DNA of 64,000 nucleotides from Tumebacillus_A lipolyticus (GCF_042682745.1 NZ_JBHUIO010000009.1:310001-374000); one strand, 5' to 3'. Counted from the stretch's first letter, positions 12,539 through 20,753 are shown. Notes: generated from the letters alone by a model not told the origin. Made by a program: numbers and translations.

Positions 12539-13033
12539 TTATTGTTCACTCGGCTCGATCACCTTCTCCATGTGCAAAGTCTCGATCCGCTCCCCTGCGC
12601 GCTCGACTAGCTCTTCGTAAAAGATGCGATAGCCTTGCCCTCGATACAATTCAATATTTCGCGGCAGCTCCGCACGAACTTTGCACCAGAGCCGTCGCTG
12701 TCCCTGCTCCTCCGCAAAGCGTTCCAGCCATGCGAGCATCCGCTTGGCAATTCCTCGACCTTGCCACTCGCGGGCAACGGCGACTCGGGAGAAATACAAG
12801 CCGTCTTGTTGCACTGAAAATCGAACACAGCCAACCCTTTCCCCCTGTGATGCTGCACAAAGCACCACCTGCATGTTCTGCTGGTCGAGCGCCGCTCGCA
12901 CCTCTGCTGCCGTCTCTTGAAGAGCTGAGGAGGGCATCGGCAAACTTTTGTATGTGCTGAAAGCATCTTGCGTCAGCGCGTGGATCAACTCTGCATCTTC
13001 CAGTCGTCCAAACTGTATCGTGTACTCACTCAT
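12539..13033 (-). CDS. GNAT-family N-acetyltransferase
   Basis: 164 residues. GCN5-related acetyltransferase: acetyl-CoA pyrophosphate-binding motif A is VAVAREWQGRGIAKRMLAW (Q/R-x-x-G-x-G/A pattern, about residues 88-106), preceded by strand YFSRVAV and followed by the motif-B stretch YRGQGYRIFYEE. The substrate cannot be deduced; ELPRNIELYRGQGY is common in small-molecule and amino-acid acetyltransferases. ATG behind GGAGGAG. It is divergent from the nitroreductase gene, with a 127-base shared upstream region. Confidence 0.93.
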   Translation of the reverse strand: MSEYTIQFGRLEDAELIHALTQDAFSTYKSLPMPSSALQETAAEVRAALDQQNMQVVLCAASQGERVGCVRFSVQQDGLYFSRVAVAREWQGRGIAKRMLAWLERFAEEQGQRRLWCKVRAELPRNIELYRGQGYRIFYEELVERAGERIETLHMEKVIEPSEQ

Positions 13034-13160
13034 CGGTCGTCTCCTCCAATTGTGCGTTGAAAATCGAGCATGCTTAGGCAGCTATATACAAAAAATATTG
13101 CCAGTTCGTATACAATGATAGAGAGGTTGTTATCGGTACGTCAGAGAGGGGAAACCAAAC

Positions 13161-13646
13161 ATGAATGTGACAGACGCAATTCTCACCCGCCGCAACATCA
13201 AGCGGTTCAAACCGGACCCGATTGCGATCGAGCGAGTGGTCGCTTGGCTGGAACTCGCGTCGTTCGCGCCGAATCACCGGCTGGCTGAGCCGTGGGAAAT
13301 TCTTTTCATCGGACCGCAGACGCGGGAAAAATTGCAGCACAAGACCGATTTTGGCGGCGCTCCACTGCTTCTCGCCGTGGTGGCAACGCCTGCGAAGACG
13401 GCGATCGACCGCGACGAGCACGTGGAAGCGGTCGCTTGCTTCATCCAAAACCTGATGCTCGCAGCGCACGCAGAAGGAGTCGGTACCGGTTGGTCTTCGA
13501 TCGGAGCCTCCCCGCGGGTTCAGGAACTGTTTGGGCTGCTCCCCGGATACGAGGTGATCGGTGTCCTGCCGATCGGCTATCCGGCAGAGGTGCCAGAGCC
13601 GAAGCCGCGAACTTCGATCGAACAAAAGATCACCCACCTGCCCTAA
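13161..13646 (+). CDS. Nitroreductase-family flavoprotein
   Basis: 161 residues, a short member of the FMN-dependent nitroreductase fold. The N-terminal ILTRRNIKRFKPDPI holds the phosphate-binding Arg pair, ASFAPNHRLAEPWEI is the FMN-contact loop, and GTGWSS with GVLPIGYPAE form the C-terminal FMN site (typical ending IG.P.E/...). These enzymes use NAD(P)H to reduce quinones, nitro compounds or enones; the substrate here is unknown. Short size resembles the YfhC/YdgI-like subgroup. Site GAGGGGA lies about 9 bases before the ATG. Confidence 0.93.
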   Translation: MNVTDAILTRRNIKRFKPDPIAIERVVAWLELASFAPNHRLAEPWEILFIGPQTREKLQHKTDFGGAPLLLAVVATPAKTAIDRDEHVEAVACFIQNLMLAAHAEGVGTGWSSIGASPRVQELFGLLPGYEVIGVLPIGYPAEVPEPKPRTSIEQKITHLP

Positions 13647-13696
13647 CCGCTGCTGGATCGACGGTTGCGGACATTTACTAAATCCCCACAAACGAG

Positions 13697-13730
13697 CAGA
13701 CACCCGAGCCGAATGACGGTCAGGTGTCTG
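13697..13730. terminator. Hairpin between convergent nitroreductase and lipoprotein genes
   Basis: Perfect 8-bp stem (13697-13704 with 13723-13730) with an 18-base interior that can pair further. T tracts are interrupted on both strands, so it may be a weak bidirectional terminator. Confidence 0.5.
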
Positions 13731-13735
13731 TTCGC

Positions 13736-14179
13736 TTACTTTTTGATCTCGTTGATCGCACCATAGGTGAGGTCGGGCGCATCGGTCAGCTCGTACCATC
13801 TGCTTTGAAACTCAAAGCGGTCTTCATAGACGCTGATGCTCGCCTTCTCAGCGCTCACATCGAGGATGAAAGAAACGATCGGCACCGTGTTCTTCACCAG
13901 GCGACCTTCCTCGGGTGTCAGCTCTTTGCCCTGCTTTAACACAGCGACGAGGCTGTTCGCTTTCGCTTTCGCCTCCTCGCCCTCAAACTTCCACGTTTTC
14001 GGCAGGTCCGACCCCGCTTTTGTCGTCATGACCAACTTGGAAGTCTGCAACAGGTCTTCAAATTGCAACTTCGATTCGCTTTTTTCTTGATGTGCAGGCT
14101 TTTGCGGTTCGGCAGTCTGCGGGGCACATCCGCTCAACATCAGCCCGCAGACGATTCCCGCTGTGATCCATCTTCTCAT
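13736..14179 (-). CDS. Putative lipoprotein
   Basis: 147 residues from MRRWITAGIVCGLMLSGCAP, chosen because GGAGGAAG precedes this ATG; a longer in-frame extension lacks a site. It has an n-region of two Arg, a hydrophobic h-region and the lipobox LSGC, so Cys-18 should be lipidated and the protein anchored outside the membrane. The mature part is a charged alpha/beta domain ending in SRWYELTDAPDLTYGAINE; no known domain was recognised. It lies 22 bases after the MFS transporter on the same strand and probably shares its transcript. Confidence 0.85.
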   Translation of the reverse strand: MRRWITAGIVCGLMLSGCAPQTAEPQKPAHQEKSESKLQFEDLLQTSKLVMTTKAGSDLPKTWKFEGEEAKAKANSLVAVLKQGKELTPEEGRLVKNTVPIVSFILDVSAEKASISVYEDRFEFQSRWYELTDAPDLTYGAINEIKK

Positions 14180-14201
14180 CGAGGCTTCCTCCGTTTCACC
14201 A

Positions 14202-15431
14202 TCACGCTCCACTCTCAGCAGGCGCTTTGGCATCCGGCTTTGGCTGCCTGTCTTTGACAGCAAATTTCAGCCAGAGCGCATTACACAACATTGTACATGT
14301 TGCGATGATAAAGAGCGAGCCAAACCCGTATTTCCCCCCGATAAATCCGCCGACGTTCGGCCCGCAGAGATTCCCCAGAAACATGGCGGACGTGTTGTAG
14401 CCAAACATCCGTCCCTGCACCTCAAGCGGCACCCGCGAGCGAATCAGCGAATTCACCTGCGGAAGCAGACCGCCGATGCACATGCCAAGTCCGAATCGGC
14501 AGATCATCAGCTGCCACGGCGCGGTGACGAACGCTTGGGGCAGATACATCAGACCTGCGCCACACATCGCCAAGAGCAATACTTTTTTGTAGCCGACCCG
14601 ATCGCCCAAGCGACCGAGACGTGGGGAGAAGATGATGTTGGCGATCCCCGTGCAGGCGGTGATCATGCCGGCGATCAGCGCGACGCTCTCCGACCCTGGC
14701 ACCAGCTGTGACACGTAGAGCGACATCATCGGATCGACCATCATCGACGAGAAGGTGATCAAAAAGGACACGACGAGCATCGGCCAGATCAGCTTGAGAT
14801 GACCGACCATCTCAAAGCGCCTGCGCTCGCTCTTCGCTCCCTTGCTGGCAGGAGCAGGCTTTTGAAAGTTCTCTTTTACAAACACTGTCACGATGACAGT
14901 CGCGATGACCAGCATGCCCGCTGTGAACCAAAACACGCTGCGGAAACCTAAGAAGTTTGCCAGCACCCCACCGATCAGCGGCCCGATGATCTGCCCGGAA
15001 ACAGCGCCTGTCTGCAAGGTTCCGAGCGCGTAGCCGACATGCTCCTTCGGCGTGTTGGTCGCCATCAGCGCGACAGCCGCCGGGATAAACCCTGAGATGA
15101 CACCCATCGCCAGCCGCAGGTAGAACAGATGATCGACCGACGTGACGAATCCCATCAGCGCCATGACGATCGCCATGCCTACCGCACTTCGTATCAACAT
15201 CACCCTTCGCCCTGTTCGGTCAGAAAGCGCTCCCCAGATCGGCGCGAAGATCGCCGAGGTCATAAACGTACCGGAGAAAACGAGCCCGGCCCACCGCGTC
15301 AGCTCCTGCGGATCGGTGACTCCGAGATCCTCGATGTACAGCGGCAAAAACGGCATGACCAAGCTCATTCCTGCCATCACTGTAAAGTTGGCAAACCATA
15401 GCACCACAAGGTTGCGCTTCCAAAGTTGCAT
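14202..15431 (-). CDS. MFS multidrug-efflux-type transporter
   Basis: 409 residues, about 12 hydrophobic segments. The major-facilitator signature GALSDRTGRRVML occurs in the loop after helix 2 and a second copy-like GRLGDRVGYKKVL after helix 8; motif C-like LQTGAVSGQIIGPLIGG in helix 5 marks drug:proton antiporters (DHA1 group, as in NorA/Bmr/YttB). The substrate cannot be deduced. ATG behind AAGGAAAG. It is divergent from the sulfite-oxidase-fold gene with a 70-base gap, and followed by the lipoprotein gene. No regulator gene adjoins it. Confidence 0.93.
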   Translation of the reverse strand: MQLWKRNLVVLWFANFTVMAGMSLVMPFLPLYIEDLGVTDPQELTRWAGLVFSGTFMTSAIFAPIWGALSDRTGRRVMLIRSAVGMAIVMALMGFVTSVDHLFYLRLAMGVISGFIPAAVALMATNTPKEHVGYALGTLQTGAVSGQIIGPLIGGVLANFLGFRSVFWFTAGMLVIATVIVTVFVKENFQKPAPASKGAKSERRRFEMVGHLKLIWPMLVVSFLITFSSMMVDPMMSLYVSQLVPGSESVALIAGMITACTGIANIIFSPRLGRLGDRVGYKKVLLLAMCGAGLMYLPQAFVTAPWQLMICRFGLGMCIGGLLPQVNSLIRSRVPLEVQGRMFGYNTSAMFLGNLCGPNVGGFIGGKYGFGSLFIIATCTMLCNALWLKFAVKDRQPKPDAKAPAESGA

Positions 15432-15501
15432 GGACTTTCCTTCTTTCTATGTTGTACAATCACTTCAAGGTACACACGTGTATTCAGGAGGGATGATTCT
15501 C

Positions 15502-15954
15502 ATGTCACATGAGGCGTTTCAAGTTCGAGTGTACGGTCTTGTCGGTCGCGAACTTGACTTGGAATATTCTGACTTTACCAGTGGAAAGCTAGGTCCACAC
15601 CTTGATGTTAATCCTATTGTATCAACCTTCTCAGGAATTGCGACTCCTGTTTCTTCGCTTCTCGAAATAATACAGCCGTTGGCGGAAAGCACACACGCCA
15701 TCTTTCACGCTAGCGACGATTTTCAAGCAATCCTTCCGATCGAGCAGCTCGAAAACGCGCTGTTGCTCTTTTCTCAAGAGGACAAGCCATTAAAAAAGGG
15801 ATTTCCGGTGCGACTTTTGGTGCCGGACGGCCACAGCGACTGTCTAAATGTCAAATCGGTGGTCAGCATCAACTTCATCCGCTCCGAACCGCATCAAAAA
15901 GCGGAGTTTGGATTTGCGAACACCGTCTCCCCCGACGATCTTGCGCGCAACTGA
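15502..15954 (+). CDS. Stand-alone sulfite-oxidase-fold (molybdopterin-binding-like) domain protein
   Basis: 150 residues. The C-terminal half (HAIFHASDDFQAILPIEQLE, then GFPVRLLVPDGHSDCLNVKS) matches the pattern of the oxidoreductase molybdopterin-binding domain, in which GFPxRLxVPG and VKW contact the pterin. The position where the Mo-ligating Cys is expected reads IVSTFSGIATP, without Cys, so catalytic molybdenum binding is doubtful. No signal peptide. I chose the ATG 9 bases after AGGAGGG; another ATG three codons upstream abuts the site. Followed by its own terminator. The family call is an inference from motif pattern. Confidence 0.7.
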   Translation: MSHEAFQVRVYGLVGRELDLEYSDFTSGKLGPHLDVNPIVSTFSGIATPVSSLLEIIQPLAESTHAIFHASDDFQAILPIEQLENALLLFSQEDKPLKKGFPVRLLVPDGHSDCLNVKSVVSINFIRSEPHQKAEFGFANTVSPDDLARN

Positions 15955-15999
15955 TCGTGTGCACATATCCTGTTTAGAGGAAACGGGGCAGATCGAATG

Positions 16000-16029
16000 A
16001 TAAAACCCCCGCAGAGATGGGGGTTTTAT
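16000..16029 (+). terminator. Terminator after the sulfite-oxidase-fold gene
   Basis: Perfect 11-bp stem (16000-16010 with 16019-16029) of A/T and C/G blocks, eight-base loop. The right arm supplies the T tract. Placed 46 bases after the stop. Confidence 0.8.
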
Positions 16030-16081
16030 GGTACCCTAAAACATATCGTACAAGACCGATCTCAGATTAGGAGGGACGCAC

Positions 16082-16501
16082 ATGTCCAAGAGTACGCTCT
16101 GCTGTGGTCTGTCGATGATCGCCATCATGAGAAGCGTCTACTCCGACGGTGGAGTATTGATTCACGACGTGCCCTTGCTCTGCTGCCCTACCTGTCATCG
16201 CAGCCACCTCGCTCCGGAGCTTGAGCTCGACTTTATCATGTTGGCTCATCATGCCGAAACGGATGGTGTGAAAGTCGCCTCGCTGCAAGAGGCGATCGGA
16301 AGTGAAAAGATCGAGCAGGTGCTTCACACCTATCCCGAAGATGAGCGACATCGCAGCGGTCGCCGCGTTCTGCCTGAACAGATCGACTCGTTGCTCGACA
16401 TGATCAACCTTGCCAAATCGCTCGACGACCAAAAGTGGCAGGCAGAATTGGTCGAGCAGCTCAAGCGTTTTACCGCGTGGTCGCACGCGCGCCAGCCCTA
16501 G
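16082..16501 (+). CDS. Zinc-finger-containing protein, YgiT-like N-terminus, function unknown
   Basis: 139 residues. The N-terminal half carries SDGGVLIHDVPLLCCPTCHR, resembling the YgiT/MqsA-type small zinc domain, in which a Cys-x-x-Cys knuckle follows a beta strand; an additional LCC pair (residues 6-8) could supply the other ligands. The C-terminal half is helical (LLDMINLAKSLDDQKWQAELVEQLK). No DNA-binding helix-turn-helix was evident and no toxin gene is next to it. Very good site TTAGGAGGGA. Its stop overlaps that of the convergent gene in a CTAG tetranucleotide. Confidence 0.75.
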   Translation: MSKSTLCCGLSMIAIMRSVYSDGGVLIHDVPLLCCPTCHRSHLAPELELDFIMLAHHAETDGVKVASLQEAIGSEKIEQVLHTYPEDERHRSGRRVLPEQIDSLLDMINLAKSLDDQKWQAELVEQLKRFTAWSHARQP

Positions 16502-16719
16502 TGGTCGAGCACAGTAAACTCACCGCAGATCTGACCGTCCTGATAGGTTTTCAAAAGGTGTTTATAAGTGATCATGTCGGACGCTTTTAGAAACTCGTCA
16601 AATTCACCTTCCGACATTTTGCACTCCATCACCACGCTGTTTTTGGGAAAAAAGCGATCCAACGTTTTTTCATGCTGCATCTTGGCATATTGGTCATGAT
16701 ACAGCTTTACTTGAATCAT
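16498..16719 (-). CDS. Small protein of unknown function
   Basis: 73 residues from MIQVKLYHDQYAKMQHEKTL, preceded by AAGGGGGA; the frame is open further upstream without a start site. The protein is soluble, with a basic N-terminal half and an acidic middle (MECKMSEGEFDEFLKASDMI). No known domain was recognised. Convergent with the zinc-finger gene and overlapping it by four bases; upstream is a perfect 14-bp inverted repeat that probably ends transcription of the next small gene. Confidence 0.7.
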   Translation of the reverse strand: MIQVKLYHDQYAKMQHEKTLDRFFPKNSVVMECKMSEGEFDEFLKASDMITYKHLLKTYQDGQICGEFTVLDH

Positions 16720-16775
16720 CAAGATGTCCCCCTTCTGCTCCAAGATGCCTTTAGGATATGTAAAGTGGAAACATG

Positions 16776-16816
16776 CTAAACGCCCCCATCGTCTGATCAC
16801 GAATGGGGGCGTTTAG
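16776..16816. terminator. Perfect 14-bp inverted repeat, probable terminator
   Basis: Arms 16776-16789 and 16803-16816 are exactly complementary, with GGGGGCG and a T-rich outer part, loop 13 bases. It lies just downstream of the 42-residue zinc-ribbon gene (minus strand) and upstream of the 73-residue gene. The T tract is short. Confidence 0.6.
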
Positions 16817-16831
16817 ATTGGTTTCTTACTG

Positions 16832-16960
16832 TCAACGGCGTCCATGACTCTCTCCTTGTTCGTCATTAGAAGTATCCTCGCATGACTCACAACGGTTCTT
16901 AGATCGGCGGATTTCGTCTCCCTCGAAGAAACCTCCGCACTCGAGGCACACGTACTCCAA
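16832..16960 (-). CDS. 42-residue zinc-ribbon miniprotein (TTG start)
   Basis: Reads (M)EYVCLECGGFFEGDEI-type N-terminus after an initial Leu codon, then NRCESCEDTSND and a charged tail. Two Cys-x-x-Cys knuckles about 16 residues apart form a minimal zinc ribbon. The TTG start lies 8 bases after AGGAGGTGA, an essentially perfect Shine-Dalgarno sequence. No ATG start exists. A perfect hairpin follows. Function unknown; small zinc ribbons of this type often accompany ribosomes or nucleic acids, but nothing here says so directly. Confidence 0.75.
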   Translation of the reverse strand: MEYVCLECGGFFEGDEIRRSKNRCESCEDTSNDEQGESHGRR

Positions 16961-17181
16961 CCCTTTTCACCTCCTGTTTCTCAAATCCCTACTTCTCTTA
17001 TTATAGACGATTCTGCAGAAAAGATCAGTAAAACGCGATGAGATTCATAATTTGTTTGGAATCATTTTTCCAACGCGTCTTTTGACCTTAGATTTATTCT
17101 ATGCATTTCCAACCGAATATGAACCCAAAAACTCAAACTTTTCGCGAAGACGTCCCTGTTTTCGCTGGGGGAGGACTGTTC

Positions 17182-18717
17182 ATGTATGCTCAATTGACCG
17201 GGATCGCCTTGTACGGGTTGCAGGGCGTGATCGTGCTGGTGGAGGTCGATCTTTCCAACGGGCTGCCCAGCTTCGATCTCGTCGGACTTCCCGACAGTTC
17301 GGTGCGCGAGGCAAAAGATCGCGTGCGTGCCGCCCTGCGCAACAGCGGGTTTGACTTCCCCATGCAGCGCATCACAGCCAATCTGGCTCCGGCGGCCTTG
17401 CGCAAGGAAGGCGCAGGCTTCGACCTGTGCTTGGCGCTCGGCATCTTGGCGGCTGCAGGAGTGCTTCCGACACCATTGCCGGAGGGGATGGCGGCAGTCG
17501 GTGAACTGGCGCTCGACGGTGCGCTCCGCCCGGTGAAAGGAATGTTATCGCTCGCTCTCGCCGCCAAGGAGCAGGGGTTGCACCTGTTGCTGACCGCTTC
17601 CGAAAATGCACAAGAAGCGGCGCTCGTCGAAGGTCTGACCGTCTATCCGGTCGGCTCGCTGCGCGAGGCGGTCGAGTTTCTCAGCGGCCGCTTGCAGATC
17701 GCTCCCGCTGTCGCACGCGCGACAGACGCCGCGAACGATCATGCGGAATTCCATGAGGATTTCTCCGAGATCAGAGGGCAACCGCATGTGAAGCGAGCGT
17801 TAGAAATCGCAGCTGCCGGTGGGCACAATGTGCTCTTGATCGGCCCGCCCGGCAGCGGGAAGACGATGCTTGCGCGCAGATTGCCAACCATCTTGCCACC
17901 GCTCACCCGAGCGGAGTCGTTGCAGGTGACGCAGGTGTACAGCGCTTCTGGACTGCTCGCATCAGCTGGGCAGTTGATGAGCAGACGTCCCTTTCGCTCC
18001 CCGCACCATACGATCTCAGTCGGTGGCATGATCGGCGGTGGCACGATTCCCAAGCCGGGAGAGGTGACGCTTGCACACGGCGGTGTCCTGTTTTTGGACG
18101 AGTTGCCAGAGTTTAAAAAGTCTGTGCTCGAAATGTTGCGCCAGCCTTTGGAGGATGCGAGAGTGACGATCGCGAGAACACAGGCGACCTACACCTTTCC
18201 CAGCCGCTTTTTGCTAGCGGCGGCGATGAACCCCTGCCCTTGTGGCTATTACGGATCAGACTACCGCCCCTGCACCTGCACGCCACTGCAGATCGCCCGC
18301 TATCGTAGCAAGATCTCCGGCCCGCTGCTCGACCGAATCGATCTTCATCTTGAAGTTCCGCGCATCCAATACCACGATCTGCTCAGCTCCTCCAGCGAAG
18401 AAACTTCCGAACAGATCGGGAGGCGCGTCTCCGCTGCTCGCTCGCTTCAACAGACTCGCTTGTTCGACCGCCCCGCTCCCTGGAACGCGGCGATGACCCC
18501 GCGGGAGATTCGCCTGCACTGCCCGCTCACCTCAGAAGCAGCATCCTTGTTGCAAGACACGTTTGAGCAGTTGGGGTTGTCCGCCCGTGCTCATGATCGG
18601 ATCTTAAAAGTCGCTCGGACGATCGCCGACCTGGAAGGACGGGAACAGATCGACATTCCGCATCTTGCCGAAGCGGTTCAGTACCGCAGCTTGGATCGCA
18701 AATATTTTGGGGAGTGA
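17182..18717 (+). CDS. YifB/ComM-family Mg-chelatase-like AAA+ ATPase
   Basis: 511 residues from MYAQLTGIALYGLQG, after GGGGGAGGAC; the open frame extends 27 codons upstream without a good site. N-terminal ChlI-like domain (VEVDLSNGLPSFDLVGLPDS), central AAA+ module with Walker A GPPGSGKTML (about residue 220) and Walker B FLDELPEF, and C-terminal Mg_chelatase_C domain. In Gram-negatives ComM is a branch-migration helicase used in transformation; the role in Bacillales is less defined. In many Firmicutes yifB precedes dprA; here it is separated by an 8-kb stretch and on the opposite strand. Confidence 0.95.
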   Translation: MYAQLTGIALYGLQGVIVLVEVDLSNGLPSFDLVGLPDSSVREAKDRVRAALRNSGFDFPMQRITANLAPAALRKEGAGFDLCLALGILAAAGVLPTPLPEGMAAVGELALDGALRPVKGMLSLALAAKEQGLHLLLTASENAQEAALVEGLTVYPVGSLREAVEFLSGRLQIAPAVARATDAANDHAEFHEDFSEIRGQPHVKRALEIAAAGGHNVLLIGPPGSGKTMLARRLPTILPPLTRAESLQVTQVYSASGLLASAGQLMSRRPFRSPHHTISVGGMIGGGTIPKPGEVTLAHGGVLFLDELPEFKKSVLEMLRQPLEDARVTIARTQATYTFPSRFLLAAAMNPCPCGYYGSDYRPCTCTPLQIARYRSKISGPLLDRIDLHLEVPRIQYHDLLSSSSEETSEQIGRRVSAARSLQQTRLFDRPAPWNAAMTPREIRLHCPLTSEAASLLQDTFEQLGLSARAHDRILKVARTIADLEGREQIDIPHLAEAVQYRSLDRKYFGE

Positions 18718-18786
18718 CGGAAGATGGGCGTAAGGATTATAATCATATAAAAATTGATTCGATTCACGAAAAAGGAGCGATGAACA

Positions 18787-18822
18787 GTGGGGGCAATCAG
18801 TGTACGCAACCAATCATGGTAA
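18787..18822 (+). CDS. Candidate leader peptide upstream of MFS gene
   Basis: Eleven codons, GTG start, peptide MGAISVRNQSW. AAGGAG lies 9 bases before the GTG. An overlapping ATG frame (18780, 17 codons) begins only 2 bases after the same site and is less plausible. The peptide is followed by alternative hairpins and an SD-sequestering hairpin in front of the transporter, the arrangement seen in translational attenuators of antibiotic-inducible genes. Inference only; no known leader peptide was recognised. Confidence 0.5.
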   Translation: MGAISVRNQSW

Positions 18823-18850
18823 GTAAAGGTTGAGAGTCTTTTCTTCAGCT

Positions 18851-18951
18851 GCGGGTGACTTGATCTGTGAGGATCAGATATCGCCTGCTTCCTCACATCC
18901 GCATACAGGTCGGTCACACTTGCAGCGCCTTGACATGATTGGAGGACGCTG
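18851..18951 (+). promoter_or_regulatory. Putative translational attenuator of the MFS gene
   Basis: Three stems can be drawn. A: 18851-18858 with 18881-18888 (8 pairs, two G-U). B: 18866-18873 with 18890-18897 (8 perfect pairs), which excludes A. C: 18923-18927 with 18947-18951, extended by CC (18928-18929) with GG of the MFS Shine-Dalgarno (18941-18946), so the ribosome binding site is masked. Ribosome stalling on the leader could shift the balance. Confidence 0.55.
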
Positions 18952-18953
18952 AA

Positions 18954-20143
18954 ATGAACCTGTTTTCGTGGGATCGAAATTTGTGGATGCGGGTCGTGGC
19001 AGAAGGATTTGTACAGACCGTTTTTTGGATGTTCTTTCCGTTTGTCGCCATCTACTTTAGTGAAGTGTATAGCAAAGAGACGGCAGGGGTGTTGCTCGGA
19101 CTTCCTACCATCGCTTCCATCTTTGCAACGTTGCTCGGGGGACATCTCGCCGATCGAGCAGGGCGGCGAAAAACGATGTACGCGGGAATCTTTGCGCAGT
19201 CGGCGATGTTCTTCCTGTTCTTGCTCACCGATCGCATCTGGTTGCAATGGATCGCCTTTGTGGGGATCTCTTGCTCCTACTCGCTGTACCTGCCAGCTGC
19301 GACGGCGATGATCGCCGATTTGACTTCTGAAAGAGAGCGGCGTCACGTTTTTGCCGGCGTGCAAACCGCCTTTAATATCGGGGTGGTCGCAGGTCCGTTG
19401 CTCGGATCGTTTCTTTTCGCTCAAAACCTTTCGTTGCTGCTGCTCATCTGTGGCGGTGTGCTTTTTCTTTACGGGTTGACCATCCTGTTGTTCTTTCGCG
19501 AGACAACTCCCGCTTCTACACGGAAAGAGTTGGCACTTGAAACGAGCAAAAATGGGGGGCCGAACATCTTGTCCGGTCTCAAACAGATGCTGTCAGATCG
19601 CCCCTTCACCCTTTATTTGCTCGCTTGTGTGCTGATCGCGATCGTATTCATGCAGACCACTTTGTATCTGGCCGTCTATCTAACCGAACTCATGCCCGCT
19701 GGTGCGAACGTGTATGGCTGGATGTTAGGTTGGAATGGCTTGCTCGTCATCCTGTTTTCGATGCGAGTTGCCAAGTGGTTTAAATCGATCAGTGATCGCA
19801 ACGCACTGTTGCTGTCATGCCTGTTGCACGGCGTTGGTTTGTTTTCGATGGCATTCACTTCGAACCTCTGGCTGTTGCTTCTGTGCATGACCCTGTTTTG
19901 CTTGGGAGAGATGATTCGCCTGCCCATCCAACAAAGCCTGATCAGCAAATACGCGCCCGAAGAGAAGCGCGGTCTGTACATGGGTGGCTACACCTTGCAT
20001 TTTTCAATAGCTCGGCTCGTTGCGCCGCTCACGATCATGCTGTCTGGCATGATCTCGCCACTCGGTGTGTTCAGCCTCTTGCTCTTCTGCGCACTGCTGA
20101 GCGCTTTTACTTTCTGGCGGCTCTTCCGTCATCTGCCCGCTTC
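18954..20143 (+). CDS. MFS transporter (3' end lost in assembly gap)
   Basis: About 396 residues before the N run, so nearly complete. Twelve hydrophobic segments; MFS signature GGHLADRAGRRKTM in loop 2-3, a motif-C-like FNIGVVAGPLLGS in helix 5, and conserved YSLYLPAATAMIADL in helix 4. This is the DHA1-type architecture of drug exporters; substrate unknown. ATG is 8 bases after GGAGG. The upstream leader with competing hairpins suggests inducible translation, so an antibiotic substrate is plausible but unproven. Confidence 0.93.
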
Positions 20144-20239
20144 NNNNNNNNNNNNNNNNNNNNNNNNNNNNNNNNNNNNNNNNNNNNNNNNNNNNNNNNN
20201 NNNNNNNNNNNNNNNNNNNNNNNNNNNNNNNNNNNNNNN
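20144..20239. other. Assembly gap (96 N)
   Basis: A run of N that joins two contigs. It removes the 3' ends of two convergent genes (MFS transporter on the plus strand, membrane protein on the minus strand) and presumably their terminators. Its true length is unknown. Confidence 1.
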
Positions 20240-20595
20240 GCATCTTTCAGCTTCGGCAGCTCTCCCTTTTTTAAGGGAATCATCAAATGCTGTGGTTTGC
20301 CTTTGCGATCATAAGCGGTGATCAACTGATCTTCGATCACGATCTTTTGAAATTCTTCCGGGCTAAATGCACGTCGTTTAAACATGCTTTGCAATTTGAT
20401 CTGGTTGTGATCGATCTCAATGTACTGTTTGCGCAACAAAAATACGAGCAACATCACCGCCAGCACGCTCAACCCTGCTGCGATCGATACGGTGGTCGGA
20501 TCTGTTTTTTGAATGGCATTGTTGATCCAGATGTACGGCGATACGGCTGCGATCGCAATAAACATCCAGTTGCGTTCCCCATCAAATCTCATCAT
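20240..20595 (-). CDS. Membrane protein with two TM helices and PH-like cytoplasmic domain (partial)
   Basis: About 118 residues before the gap. It starts MMRFDGERNWMFIAIAAVSP after AGGAGAGA (either of two tandem ATG could be used). Two hydrophobic helices (about 10-28 and 41-60) are followed by LLRKQYIEIDHNQIKLQSMF and KIVIEDQLITAYDRKGKPQH, the short-strand pattern of bacterial PH-like membrane proteins (YcxB/YdbS-type). Function unknown. The 3' end is lost in the N run. Confidence 0.7.
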
Positions 20596-20753
20596 TCTTC
20601 TCTCCTGATCTGTTGATTGTTCCTCCCCAGTATACCAAAAAGCTTGGCCACCAGCGATCAATCGTCCCGCAAACTCAGCACACTTTTTCGAACAGTTGAA
20701 AAAGGCGTTCCAACGTGTCGCTTCTCTCCGGCTCGCTCGTCGCTAGCAAACGT

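Noticed and set aside
12420..12540. Minus-strand 30-codon frame (MRKLAAGGFAVV) after the GNAT gene
   Set aside because: No ribosome binding site and it overlaps the end of the GNAT gene.
18780..18833. ATG-started 17-codon frame as leader peptide
   Set aside because: Only two bases between AAGGAG and the ATG; the GTG frame with 9-base spacing is preferred.
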